Source of the DNA: Cytophagales bacterium
GTDB lineage: Bacteria > Bacteroidota > Bacteroidia > Cytophagales > Spirosomataceae
NCBI GenBank assembly: GCA_013298125.1
Contig: JAAFJP010000009.1
Location: 1-64,000, forward strand
DNA length: 64,000 nucleotides
Direction of reading: 5' to 3'
Shown: positions 17,191-25,286 of the stretch, one piece after another
Numbering within the stretch: position 1 is the stretch's first letter
Layout: each line of letters opens with the position of its first letter
The notes under the pieces: model-generated
The model's database searches: none
Seen by the model: only the letters and a program-made list of their open reading frames with translations
What the model was told of the DNA's origin: nothing
Program-made: the position numbers and the translations under genes

Positions 17191-17349
17191 TTACTGATTT
17201 GAGTCTTTGATTTTTTGGATGATTTCCCTAACTTTTTTGATAGGTAATTTAACGACATCCGCAATAAATTGATCATCAAAATTTTTCTCTAATAAGCCTT
17301 TAATCGCATTAAAAGTCACTTCTTCTCTAATATGTTCAGCAATAGTCAT
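17191..17349 (-). CDS. Free-standing copy of the Rpn C-terminal domain (copy 2)
   Basis: The ATG at 17349, 7 bases after the stop of the full-length Rpn gene, opens a 52-aa protein (MTIAEHIREEV ... KVREIIQKIKDSNQ). It lies in a different frame from the full-length gene, so it is not read-through. It aligns end to end with the last 56 residues of Rpn and with copy 3: conserved N-terminal MTIA[DE]HIR and C-terminal LP[IL][QK]KV[RQ][DE]IIQKIKDS, with a variable middle. Tight spacing implies one transcript and translational coupling. Confidence 0.6.
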   Translation of the reverse strand: MTIAEHIREEVTFNAIKGLLEKNFDDQFIADVVKLPIKKVREIIQKIKDSNQ

Positions 17350-17356
17350 GGCAAGA

Positions 17357-17527
17357 TTAATTAGAAGAATCCTTGATTTTTTGAATAATGTCTCTAACCT
17401 TTTGTATAGGTAATTTAAAAGCATCAGCAATAAGTTGGTCATCAACATTTTTTTCTAATAAGCCTTTAATATGTTGAAAAATGTTATTTTCTCTCTCTTC
17501 GGCTCTAATATGATCTGCAATTGTCAT
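17357..17527 (-). CDS. Candidate internal product RpnS (C-terminal 56 residues of Rpn)
   Basis: Within the Rpn gene an ATG at 17527 (Met260) stands in the context AATATTGCCATGACAATTGC, nearly identical to the start contexts of the two downstream stand-alone copies (17349 and 17183). The internal product would be MTIADHIRAEE...KIKDSSN, 56 aa. That the duplicates begin exactly at this Met suggests it is a real start. Internal translation is known for the family but only inferred here. Confidence 0.45.
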   Translation of the reverse strand: MTIADHIRAEERENNIFQHIKGLLEKNVDDQLIADAFKLPIQKVRDIIQKIKDSSN

Positions 17528-18304
17528 GGCAATATTGTTTACGTTGTTTGAAACTTTTGTAAATATAGGAGGTATTTCTTTGTTTGTCAAGTCCACGGCG
17601 TTTTGGATATAAACGAAAACACTCCTTATAAGGTCTAATTGTGCTTGGGCATCCAACTCTTTGAGTTTTTTTAACCAAAAGGGCGTTAGTTTCAAGAAAT
17701 CATCGTTTTTATCGTGGCTATGTTTGAGAAGCATTGCCGAAAAACTTAGCATAGCATTGTTGATGGAAGCCAATCTGTCGTCTTCTATATCCGAGAGCGA
17801 AAATAGAAGATAGTCAAAATCAGGAATGAATTTGTGTAAAACAGGCGGCAAGTTTTCAAAATGGCTTTTTATGGACTTGTATTCCCATTTCGTTTCTCCG
17901 TGATGAATCACAATGGGAATGATAAGGGACAAAACCTTTTTTCCATCTTTGATTTCCTGTTTCCAAATGTTGATGATATATTGCAAGAGTTGGATATGCG
18001 GAAAAGGAACAACGTAGGATTTATGTTCAAACAAAAGCGTTACCAAAGTTCCTTGTTTTGCCAAATTGGTTTGATAAATGATGTCTGAAAAATACTCATC
18101 TAATTCATCATCAATGAACGAATCAGGTATTCTTTGGAGGTCATCAAGATTGAACTTCTCTTTGAGTTCTTGGGGGAATAGTTCTTCAATAAAACTTTTG
18201 GCAACTTCTAAGCGTGAGAAGGAGTCTTTGAAAAACTTATCGTGGACATTGGGAATGTTTTGTTTGGCTTTGTCCCTATCTGGTGCAAGTGTTCGATAGC
18301 TCAT
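17357..18304 (-). CDS. Rpn-family nuclease (PD-(D/E)XK; YhgA-like, full-length toxin RpnL type)
   Basis: A 315-aa protein of the recombination-promoting nuclease/putative transposase family. The N-terminus 'NVHDKFFKDSFSRLEVA' (about 19-35) is the family signature. The active site is visible as YFSDIIYQ (D74), LLFEHKS (E93-x-K95) and the following IQLLQYI helix. Residues 120-240 are helical. The last 56 residues, from Met260, form the small C-terminal domain. Published work on other bacteria showed that Rpn proteins are toxic anti-phage nucleases blocked by that domain when translated separately from inside the gene. Here two further stand-alone copies follow. A REP-like palindrome sits directly before the start codon at 18304. 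Confidence 0.85.
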   Translation of the reverse strand: MSYRTLAPDRDKAKQNIPNVHDKFFKDSFSRLEVAKSFIEELFPQELKEKFNLDDLQRIPDSFIDDELDEYFSDIIYQTNLAKQGTLVTLLFEHKSYVVPFPHIQLLQYIINIWKQEIKDGKKVLSLIIPIVIHHGETKWEYKSIKSHFENLPPVLHKFIPDFDYLLFSLSDIEDDRLASINNAMLSFSAMLLKHSHDKNDDFLKLTPFWLKKLKELDAQAQLDLIRSVFVYIQNAVDLTNKEIPPIFTKVSNNVNNIAMTIADHIRAEERENNIFQHIKGLLEKNVDDQLIADAFKLPIQKVRDIIQKIKDSSN

Positions 18305-18410
18305 GGTTCAAGTTTGTAACTTGGACAGTCCCTCATTGGTCTGGTCGTTAGTCTAAAAATGGCATAAAAAGTAAGAACCAGTACGAGGCTGTCCAAGTCA
18401 CAGACTTGGA
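18305..18410. repeat. Pair of REP-like palindromes, family B, in inverted orientation
   Basis: GGTTCAAGTTTGTAACTTGG at 18305 and CTGTCCAAGTCACAGACTTG at 18389 are facing copies of one hairpin (CAAGTC-aca-GACTTG). Together with the intervening sequence they resemble a BIME, the REP-pair arrangement. The left copy abuts the Rpn start codon. More copies lie at 19861, 19917 and 35269. Confidence 0.75.
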
Positions 18411-18446
18411 TAGCTAAGTTAAAAGCAAGAAAAAAAGTACAATTTT

Positions 18447-19472
18447 TCAAGCGGCACACCTATTTATGTGATACTCAGGGTCAAACGGCTTACCAGAACG
18501 TACAATACCAATCAATTGATGAATGAGTTTATTTCTGATATTGTTAAGTATCACTAAACCTTTCTTCCCTTCCTTTTTCTTTCGCTCATAATACTCTTTC
18601 ATCACAGGATTATACCGAATGGCACACATAGCCGACATATGTAAAGATTTTTTTAACTGCTTTTCTGCAAAATCAGATATGTGTGTTCCTTTATTTACAC
18701 TTGTTCCCGAACCTACTTCATAAGGAGCAACTCCCGAAAATGAAGCTATCTGTCTGGGTGAATACTTTTCTGAAAAATTATGAGTGTAAACCATCAACCA
18801 TAAAACGGTTATTTTCCCTAAACCCTTCACTGTCGTTGACAAATCAAGGTTTTTCTGCCAATCAGGTTGTTTTTCAATATATTCATCTAAGGTTTGCTCG
18901 AGGTATTTGATACTTTTCAACAAACCATCTACGGCATCTTGCTGACATTCTTTAACTCTTAGGTAAGAGTCTAAATCAAATTTTTTGATTTCTTCTTGGG
19001 CTGTCATTAAAGAGCCATGAGCCTTTACCAATCTGTTACGAGTGCTAAGTAAATCATGTAATTGTTCTTGATAGCTGTCATAATACTCTGTAATTTTTGC
19101 CTTATTTCTCCGTAATTGGGCATATTCGGCAATGCGTTTTGAATCTATTTTGTCATTCTTACCTCTTTTGATGCCCATGGATAAATGAATCTCCAAACCT
19201 GATTCCATCCACAAATAACATAAAGAATCCTGTAAAAAATGTCTCAGGCTTCGTCCATAAATACCTGTGTGTTCCATACAAAACAAACATTTATCTATGC
19301 TAATATTCAAGGAAGTTATCCAAGCCAAAAGGGCTTCATAGCCCACTTGTGAATTATCAAAACGTTTGTAACCCCGTTTTACTTCTCCAGTATCTAACAC
19401 GGTTACATCAAAATAGGATTTACTGATGTCTATACCAGCAAAATAATCGAATACTACGGGTTGATTTTCCAT
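18447..19472 (-). CDS. IS110-family transposase (DEDD recombinase)
   Basis: A 341-aa protein with the two IS110 domains. The N-terminal RuvC-like DEDD domain has AGIDISKSYFDV (first Asp), CMEHTGIYG (Glu) and NDKIDSKRIAEYA (the paired Asp). The C-terminal Transposase_20 domain has LGKITVLW and 'SFSGVAPYEVGSGTS', with the Ser-containing block used for strand exchange. Length is normal, with no frameshift, so the element may be active. IS110 recombinases use a bridge RNA from the non-coding end of the element to choose target and donor. Confidence 0.92.
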   Translation of the reverse strand: MENQPVVFDYFAGIDISKSYFDVTVLDTGEVKRGYKRFDNSQVGYEALLAWITSLNISIDKCLFCMEHTGIYGRSLRHFLQDSLCYLWMESGLEIHLSMGIKRGKNDKIDSKRIAEYAQLRRNKAKITEYYDSYQEQLHDLLSTRNRLVKAHGSLMTAQEEIKKFDLDSYLRVKECQQDAVDGLLKSIKYLEQTLDEYIEKQPDWQKNLDLSTTVKGLGKITVLWLMVYTHNFSEKYSPRQIASFSGVAPYEVGSGTSVNKGTHISDFAEKQLKKSLHMSAMCAIRYNPVMKEYYERKKKEGKKGLVILNNIRNKLIHQLIGIVRSGKPFDPEYHINRCAA

Positions 19473-19489
19473 TTTTTTTGTAATTTTAA

Positions 19490-19735
19490 GATGGACAAAG
19501 AACCCTAAGTACTATTCAAACCCGCTTAGTCCTTCATAATAGGATTAGTCCGAAAAACTATCCTTAATAGCTAAATAGCATCTGTTTGAATAAAGGAAGA
19601 AAGAGAGCTTAATCTAAGTATAGTGTCTATGCACTTGACCAGATGATAGGTTTCTCTCTCTTCCACTTAGGATTAATTTATAACTTAATCCTAAGTTCTT
19701 GGTTTTATCCTACTTTACAAAACTAAAGGACCAGA
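19490..19735 (-). ncRNA. Candidate IS110 bridge RNA region
   Basis: The non-coding sequence upstream of the transposase is about 350 bases, as in IS110-group elements that carry the bridge RNA in their left end. It contains a strong hairpin, CTTAGGATTAA/TTAATCCTAAG with an 8-base loop (19668-19697), and a complementary pair CTCTCTTTC/GAAAGAGAG-like further in. Target- and donor-binding loops were not resolved by eye, so limits and structure are approximate. Confidence 0.35.
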
Positions 19736-19829
19736 CGGGGATAGGTTTCTCTCTCTTCCACTTAGGATTAATTTATAACTTAATCCTAAGTTCTTGGTTT
19801 TATCCTACTTTACAAAACTAAAGGACCAG
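19645..19829. repeat. 90-bp tandem duplication of the IS110 left end
   Basis: Bases 19645-19734 and 19740-19829 are essentially identical 90-base copies, from GATAGGTTTCTCTC to AAAGGACCAG, separated by ACGGG. Each contains the CTTAGGATTAA hairpin. The IS end therefore appears twice, which could reflect a second insertion followed by loss or slippage. Confidence 0.85.
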
Positions 19830-19940
19830 TAAACATAAGAATGAGAAACCAATATAAGACTGTCCAAGTCACAGACTTGAACCAGTAAACATAAGAATGA
19901 GGAACCAATATAAGACTGTCCAAGTCACAGACTTGAACCA
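19825..19940. repeat. Two tandem 56-bp units carrying family B REP palindromes
   Basis: Units begin ACCAGTAAACATAAGAATGA at 19825 and 19881, and each ends with CTGTCCAAGTCACAGACTTGA. A third ACCAG at 19937 starts the next, incomplete unit. The array lies just upstream of RAYT 2, as cognate REPs often do. Confidence 0.8.
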
Positions 19941-19973
19941 GAGAAAAGAAAACAATCAATAAAACCACTATCA

Positions 19974-20531
19974 ATGAGTAGAAAATACAAATTTCATGAC
20001 CAAGAGCAGCTATATTTTGTAAGTTTTGCCACTGTCTATTGGATAGATGCCCTAACCAGAAACGAGTACAAAGACATCATCATAGACAGTCTAAATTACT
20101 GCATCGAAGAGAAAGAATTAGATTTATACGCTTGGGTTATAATGCCCAATCACGTTCACTTAATAATAGGCACAAGAGGCGAACCATTACAAAATATTAT
20201 GCGAGACCTAAAAAAGTTTACGTCCAAAAAAATAGTAGAAGCCATCCGTAACAACCCACAAGAAAGCAGACGAGAATGGATGATATGGATGTTTGAGAGA
20301 GCAGGAAAGAAAAATTCTAACAATGAGAGCATACAATTTTGGCAGCAACATAACCAACCCATAGAATTAACAACTGTGACAATGATACGTCAAAAGTTAG
20401 ACTATTTACATCAAAATCCAGTAGTTGCAGGTTTTGTTCGCCAGCCCCAAGATTGGCTTTACAGCAGTGCAATAGACTATTATACAGGCAATCAAAAAGG
20501 ATTGATTCTGAATTTATCATATATAGCGTAA
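19974..20531 (+). CDS. REP-associated tyrosine transposase (RAYT 2)
   Basis: A 185-aa Y1/IS200-like HUH protein of a different subgroup from RAYT 1. It begins MSRKYKFHDQEQLYFVSFAT, then has 'YAWVIMPNHVHLIIG' (HUH pair, about residues 52-66) and 'MIRQKLDYLHQNPVVAGF' with the candidate catalytic Tyr (about 142). The closing DWLYSSAIDYYTG block is typical. The upstream array of CAAGTC-aca-GACTTG hairpins is the likely substrate. The protein is full length. Confidence 0.88.
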   Translation: MSRKYKFHDQEQLYFVSFATVYWIDALTRNEYKDIIIDSLNYCIEEKELDLYAWVIMPNHVHLIIGTRGEPLQNIMRDLKKFTSKKIVEAIRNNPQESRREWMIWMFERAGKKNSNNESIQFWQQHNQPIELTTVTMIRQKLDYLHQNPVVAGFVRQPQDWLYSSAIDYYTGNQKGLILNLSYIA

Positions 20532-20617
20532 ACTGTTCAATGAGTTTTATACTACAAAGGCTTCCCTTTAATGACATAACTAATTAAAAATCCATTAAAA
20601 TTTTATCATACTTTCCC

Positions 20618-21946
20618 ATGAAAACCCTCCTCCCCCTCCTAATCCTCCTAACAACATTCACCGTCATAGCTCAACCCAAAATCCTTCCAGAACGTGAACG
20701 GGCTGAGGTGATTGATGAATTATTGGAAGATAAAATGACGAATCTTTTGCCCAAATTGATGCGGAAAGAAGGCATTGATATGTGGATTTTGATTTCTCGT
20801 GAATACAACGAAGACCCCGTGATGAAAACGATGTTGCCCGCCGTGTGGCTTTCGGCAAGGCGGAGAACGATTATGGTGTTCTCGGATAGTGGCGGCACAA
20901 AGGGCGTTGAGCGTTTGGCGATTGCTCGTTATGATGTCGGAAATTTGTTGAAAGGCGAATGGGATTTAAAAACCAATCCCGACCAATGGGATGCGTTGAT
21001 GAAAACCATCAAAGAGAAAAATCCAAAGAAAATAGGACTCAATTTCTCCAAATACTACGCCCACGCCGACGGTCTGACTTATACCGAACACAAAGAATTT
21101 ATGGACAAATTACCCACTCAGTTTCAAAATAGAGTGGTTTCAGCCTCCAATTTGGCGGTTAATTGGTTAGAAACTCGCACGGAAAGAGAGATGGCGATTT
21201 ACCAACAAATTTGCAGAATTTCCCACGAAATTATCCAAGAGGCATTTTCGGATAGGGTTATTCAGCCAGGCGTAACGTCCACGGAGGATGTGGTGTGGTG
21301 GATGCGTCAGCGAGTAACGGATTTGGGTTTGGAAACGTGGTTTCACCCAACGGTGGACATTCAACGTGCCGACCCTGATAATTTTGACCACCTCAGAACT
21401 TTCACCAAACGCCCAACCAAGCAAATTATCAAGCAAGGCGATTTACTGCATTGTGATTTTGGGATTACTTATTTACGCCTAAACACCGACCAACAGCAAC
21501 ACGCTTATGTATTACGAGCGGGCGAAACGGATATTCCCGATTTCTTAAAAAATGCCTTCAAACAAGGGAATCAAGTACAAAATTGCTTGACGGATAACTT
21601 TAAAATGGGAATGACAGGCAATGAAATTTTGGCAAAAGCCTTGGAACAATCCAAAAAAGGAGGCTTAAATGGTACGATTTATACGCACCCCATCGGCAAC
21701 CACGGACACGCTGCGGGACCAACCATTGGAATGTGGGATAATCAAGGCAAAACCATCGGCAGTGGTGACTATCCTCTCAATCCAAACACGGCTTTTTCAA
21801 TAGAATTAAACGCCGCCGTGGAGATTCCTGAATGGAAAAAGACTATCAGAATTATGTTGGAAGAAGATGGTTTTTTTGATGAAAAAGGCTTTCGATATAT
21901 TGATGGCAGACAGACGGATATGATTGTGATTCCGAAGGTGAAGTGA
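20618..21946 (+). CDS. Secreted M24-family metallopeptidase (Xaa-Pro aminopeptidase-like)
   Basis: A 442-aa protein with a signal peptide (cleavage near VIAQ, residue 18). The C-terminal pita-bread domain shows the five metal ligands in order: HCDFG and LNTDQQQ (two Asp), HPIGNHGHAAG (His), FSIELNAAV (Glu) and IMLEEDGFF (Glu). M24 enzymes cleave Xaa-Pro bonds or related substrates with two metal ions; the signal peptide suggests the periplasm. It stands alone between RAYT 2 and the convergent T9SS-type gene, with only 7 bases to that gene's stop. Confidence 0.88.
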   Translation: MKTLLPLLILLTTFTVIAQPKILPERERAEVIDELLEDKMTNLLPKLMRKEGIDMWILISREYNEDPVMKTMLPAVWLSARRRTIMVFSDSGGTKGVERLAIARYDVGNLLKGEWDLKTNPDQWDALMKTIKEKNPKKIGLNFSKYYAHADGLTYTEHKEFMDKLPTQFQNRVVSASNLAVNWLETRTEREMAIYQQICRISHEIIQEAFSDRVIQPGVTSTEDVVWWMRQRVTDLGLETWFHPTVDIQRADPDNFDHLRTFTKRPTKQIIKQGDLLHCDFGITYLRLNTDQQQHAYVLRAGETDIPDFLKNAFKQGNQVQNCLTDNFKMGMTGNEILAKALEQSKKGGLNGTIYTHPIGNHGHAAGPTIGMWDNQGKTIGSGDYPLNPNTAFSIELNAAVEIPEWKKTIRIMLEEDGFFDEKGFRYIDGRQTDMIVIPKVK

Positions 21947-21953
21947 GATTATT

Positions 21954-23837
21954 TTATCGTAACAAAGTAAACGCCCCAGAAAAATCATTCACCTCTCCAT
22001 TTTTCATGTCAGCAATGATTTTGTAGGTAAATATATCTGGATTCAAACTTTTTCCACGATAGAGTCCGTCCCAACCGTGCGAAGGGTCGCCTGTCGAGAA
22101 GTTTTCATCTCTAAAAATCATTTCGCCCCAACGGTTATAAATCACCATTTCTTTGATTTGACGTACACTTTTACTACCAACAATATAAAACACATCATTC
22201 ACAGAATCTCCATTTGGCGTAAATGCAGTTGGTACGAATACCCCACTAATTACATTAACCTTGCTATCAATTTTTTTGAAACATCTACTGCCTGTCTGAG
22301 CAACTGAAATGGTGTATCTGGTGGTGCTGGGCGGTTCTGCATAAGCACTCGTACAATTGCTACACGTGAGGAAATCTTTGGGAGTCCAATTATAGGTATA
22401 ATTTCCAGAAGGATTTATTGAAATCTTGATTTCTGTTTTCTCTCCTTTTTCGATATTTGATTCAGTGGGAGCAACTGACAAAGTAAACGCATTCTCTATC
22501 TTAATGGTTGATGTTACAACACTATCACAAAGTCCCGTTCGTTTGATAGTAGTAATATAAGTTCCTGATTTAGAATACGTTGAATCTCCCACTTTTACTT
22601 TTTCACCTTCACAAATACCAAAATCTTTGGTGATTCTCGGAATCTTAACAACTTTCACATTGAGCGTAAAAACACTATCACATACATCTGTTGATTTGAT
22701 AGTTTTGAAATATTGTCCTGTTGAATTGTAGGTAGTACCAGCAAAATTAAATGTTTCACCTTCACAGATTCTTATGTTTTTTGTGATGTAATTGATGGGA
22801 TTGACAGTCAGATTTAAGGTGAAAACACTATCGCAAAAAGCCGAATTGCTTTTATTTTCCACATATTTCCCCGTCGTATTATAGGTCTTTTTTCGATAAT
22901 CAAAACTCTCTCCAAAACAGATGGTTTTGTTTATGATAACAGGAATATCAGTCTTTTTGACGGTATAATTCATCACTAAATTACAACTTTCATTTAAGCT
23001 ATTATAAGGAGAAAGTTTTACGGAAAACTGAGTTCCCAAAATAGCGTTCACCTGAATAGTACGAGTCTTTTCTCCCGTACTCCAAGCATATTTTTCAAAG
23101 CCCTCGGGAGCTTCTAATATCAATTTTCCGTTAGCATCTTCACAACCAGTTTCTGGCTGAACCTCTGATTTTGAGCAATTTGCATAAAAATAAGCATAAC
23201 CAAAATGCCTCTGACGAGTACAACCATGTACTGTTGCTTCCACAGTTATAGTTTGTCCGACATAAGCTCGTAAGTCCACTGCCACAGTTGTCCAATTACG
23301 ATATTCTAAATCTCCTTGTCTCTTAAAACCATCAACCGAAGTATTGGGTTGTAATTGCACATCATAAAAACTACACGTGACATTTTGACCAGCATTATCA
23401 AGAATTTTAACCCCAAATCCAGGTTTTTGATAAAAGGCATGACCCGAAGCATCGTCTTGAAGTACAACCGCAAACTTGTATTGAAACAGCGTATTTTCTT
23501 GTGTAACTGTAAACGATTTGGTTAATCTATAAAATGATCCTCCGCCAGTATTATTGCCAAAACGAACAGAATATTCACTTTCAGGAGCAACCATTGGGAT
23601 AATTTCATTAGTAATTTTTGGGTCATTCCCATCATTTTTTTTAGTGATAATGTGACCATTTCCTACCGTTCCTTGTACTTCCGCTGAATAAAGCGTATTT
23701 GCTCCGTCGTCCGTCAATTTACCATTTGACAACCTCCACCCAGACATTGTACCATCCTCAAAGCCACAACCCTGCCCATAGACAAACTTCTGAGCAAAAC
23801 ATAAGACTATTATTAAAATGGTAAAAAATCCTTTCAT
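21954..23837 (-). CDS. Cell-surface protein with type IX secretion (gliding-motility type B) C-terminal domain
   Basis: A 627-aa protein: signal peptide to about residue 21 (KFVYGQ), an N-terminal lectin-like/MAM-style beta domain (to about 220), then at least three diverged repeats of about 65 residues. Each repeat has an 'ICEGE/ICFGE' start, a 'Y...G.Y' middle and 'CDSVFTLN' near its end. A PKD-like stretch follows, then the C-terminal 'FVPTAFTPNGDSVND' with 'IYNRWGEMIF' and 'GWDGLYRG'. That end is the T9SS type B sorting signal, which delivers proteins to the outside of the cell. Ligand unknown; adhesin-like role inferred. Confidence 0.88.
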   Translation of the reverse strand: MKGFFTILIIVLCFAQKFVYGQGCGFEDGTMSGWRLSNGKLTDDGANTLYSAEVQGTVGNGHIITKKNDGNDPKITNEIIPMVAPESEYSVRFGNNTGGGSFYRLTKSFTVTQENTLFQYKFAVVLQDDASGHAFYQKPGFGVKILDNAGQNVTCSFYDVQLQPNTSVDGFKRQGDLEYRNWTTVAVDLRAYVGQTITVEATVHGCTRQRHFGYAYFYANCSKSEVQPETGCEDANGKLILEAPEGFEKYAWSTGEKTRTIQVNAILGTQFSVKLSPYNSLNESCNLVMNYTVKKTDIPVIINKTICFGESFDYRKKTYNTTGKYVENKSNSAFCDSVFTLNLTVNPINYITKNIRICEGETFNFAGTTYNSTGQYFKTIKSTDVCDSVFTLNVKVVKIPRITKDFGICEGEKVKVGDSTYSKSGTYITTIKRTGLCDSVVTSTIKIENAFTLSVAPTESNIEKGEKTEIKISINPSGNYTYNWTPKDFLTCSNCTSAYAEPPSTTRYTISVAQTGSRCFKKIDSKVNVISGVFVPTAFTPNGDSVNDVFYIVGSKSVRQIKEMVIYNRWGEMIFRDENFSTGDPSHGWDGLYRGKSLNPDIFTYKIIADMKNGEVNDFSGAFTLLR

Positions 23838-24155
23838 ACTTTGTGAAAATTTATTTCAATAGCATACACAAAAAAGTCCTTCGATAATGGCTGTAAATCT
23901 TGAAAGTAGATTTTTGATGATTGTTACTTGATATAGAAGACAGATAAATTTACTGATTGGTTGCGGTAAGGAAGAAGGAAATTTTATGGAAAAAGAAATA
24001 AATATACTAAAAATATTTACAAAAACTTCTCAATATAATGACAATTATCAGAGAATAATCCTTAAATAATGAGTAACTTTGTAAATTAATTATATTGAAA
24101 ATGTCAGAAAATTGCTTATTGCAGACTGTTAACCAAACCACGAAATACCCAAATC
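23838..24155. other. Divergent intergenic region, no gene seen
   Basis: AT-rich stretch between the T9SS-type gene and the desaturase. One TAnnTTTG box for the desaturase is listed separately. No palindrome or open frame stands out. Confidence 0.5.
24074..24081 (+). promoter_or_regulatory. Putative -7 promoter box (TAACTTTG) for the desaturase
   Basis: TAACTTTG matches TAnnTTTG and lies 74 bases upstream of the ATG at 24156. No clear -33 TTTG was found at the expected distance. Confidence 0.35.
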
Positions 24156-25133
24156 ATGGAAAAGCTAAATGAAAGAATTGAAGTAATGAATCACCTTGCC
24201 CTCGGAATGGATGGCATTGTGGATAAATTCTTAGTTCCGATAGATAAAAACTGGCAACCTTCTGATTTTCTGCCAGACCCCAGCAATGACTCGTTCTTTG
24301 ATGAGGTAAAAGAAATTCAAAAAGCTGCCAAAGAATTGCCTTATGATTATTGGGTAACTTTGATTGGTGACATGATTACGGAGGAGGCTTTGCCTACTTA
24401 TGAATCGACTATTATGACGGTTCAAGGGGTAGATGCGACTAAAGATCCACAAGGCTGGGCTCGTTGGACTCGTGCATGGACAGCAGAAGAAAACCGCCAC
24501 GGTGACCTCCTGAGCAAGTATATTTACCTTTCGGGACGTGTGAATATGAAAGCCGTTGAAACTTCAACGCAATATTTGATAGCCGATGGTTATGACATCA
24601 AAACTGATAACGACCCTTACAAAACCTTCATTTACACATCTTTCCAAGAATTAGCAACCAATATTTCTCATAAACGTACAGGTACATTAGCAAAAAAACA
24701 TGGCAATGCTTCACTATCAAAAATGTGTCTGATGATTGCGGCGGACGAAATGCGTCACCACAAGGCGTATAAGAGTTTTGTAGCAAGTATTTTTGAGATT
24801 GACCCTTCGGAAATGATGTTAGCTTTTGCAGAAATGATGAAGCAAAAAATCGTGATGCCAGCCCATTTTATGCGTGAATTAAACGGTGAAAAAGGTGGAA
24901 TTTACGGTCATTTCTCGGATGCAGCACAGCGTATTGGGGTTTACACTGGAAAAGATTACATCGACATTATGCAAATCTTGTTGGACGACTGGAATATCTC
25001 AACCATGACAGGTCTCAATAGTGCCGCCGAAAAAGCCCAAGATTACTTGATGCGTTTGCCAGAGCGTTTGACTCGCTTGACAGACAGAATAAAAATCCCT
25101 GAGTTGGAGTATAAATTTACTTGGGTGGATTAA
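24156..25133 (+). CDS. Acyl-ACP desaturase (stearoyl-ACP 9-desaturase type)
   Basis: A 325-aa protein of the soluble diiron acyl-ACP desaturase family, which introduces a cis double bond into acyl chains bound to acyl carrier protein. The diiron ligands are visible in both helical pairs: WTAEENRHGDLL (EENRH, about residue 108) and ADEMRHHKAY (DEMRHH, about 195). An additional Glu comes from 'ITEEALPTYE' upstream. Length and motif spacing are normal. It is probably cytoplasmic and adjusts membrane fluidity. Monocistronic, with its own terminator. Confidence 0.93.
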   Translation: MEKLNERIEVMNHLALGMDGIVDKFLVPIDKNWQPSDFLPDPSNDSFFDEVKEIQKAAKELPYDYWVTLIGDMITEEALPTYESTIMTVQGVDATKDPQGWARWTRAWTAEENRHGDLLSKYIYLSGRVNMKAVETSTQYLIADGYDIKTDNDPYKTFIYTSFQELATNISHKRTGTLAKKHGNASLSKMCLMIAADEMRHHKAYKSFVASIFEIDPSEMMLAFAEMMKQKIVMPAHFMRELNGEKGGIYGHFSDAAQRIGVYTGKDYIDIMQILLDDWNISTMTGLNSAAEKAQDYLMRLPERLTRLTDRIKIPELEYKFTWVD

Positions 25134-25189
25134 ATAGCTTTGAGCTACGAGCAATGAGCCGTGAAATTTCAAATAAAAATATTTTAAAC

Positions 25190-25224
25190 AAAAGGGTAAA
25201 GGTTTTAAACTTTTACCCTTTTTT
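25190..25224 (+). terminator. Rho-independent terminator after the desaturase
   Basis: AAAGGGTAAA pairs with TTTACCCTTT around a short AT loop, followed by T's. Confidence 0.7.
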
Positions 25225-25286
25225 GTATCTTTGAAGGTATGTAAAACTCAAAGCTCATTACTCAAGGCTAACAGCTAAAATAGAAA

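Larger units (their letters stand above)
18411..19825 (-). mobile_element. IS110-family insertion sequence inside a family B REP unit
   Basis: The element contains one IS110 transposase gene, no terminal inverted repeats, and a long non-coding stretch upstream of the gene. Its limits are inferred by reassembly. The sequence up to 18410 (CTGTCCAAGTCACAGACTTG plus GA) joined to that from 19826 (CCAGTAAACATAAG) restores the REP unit seen intact at 19859-19895, with one mismatch. So the IS appears to have split one REP unit. The exact ends may be off by a few bases. Confidence 0.65.

Noticed and set aside
17001-17448. CRISPR-like or simple tandem repeat array downstream of Rpn
   Set aside because: The units are 166-178 bases, coding, and diverged at protein-level positions; they are gene duplicates, not a spacer array.
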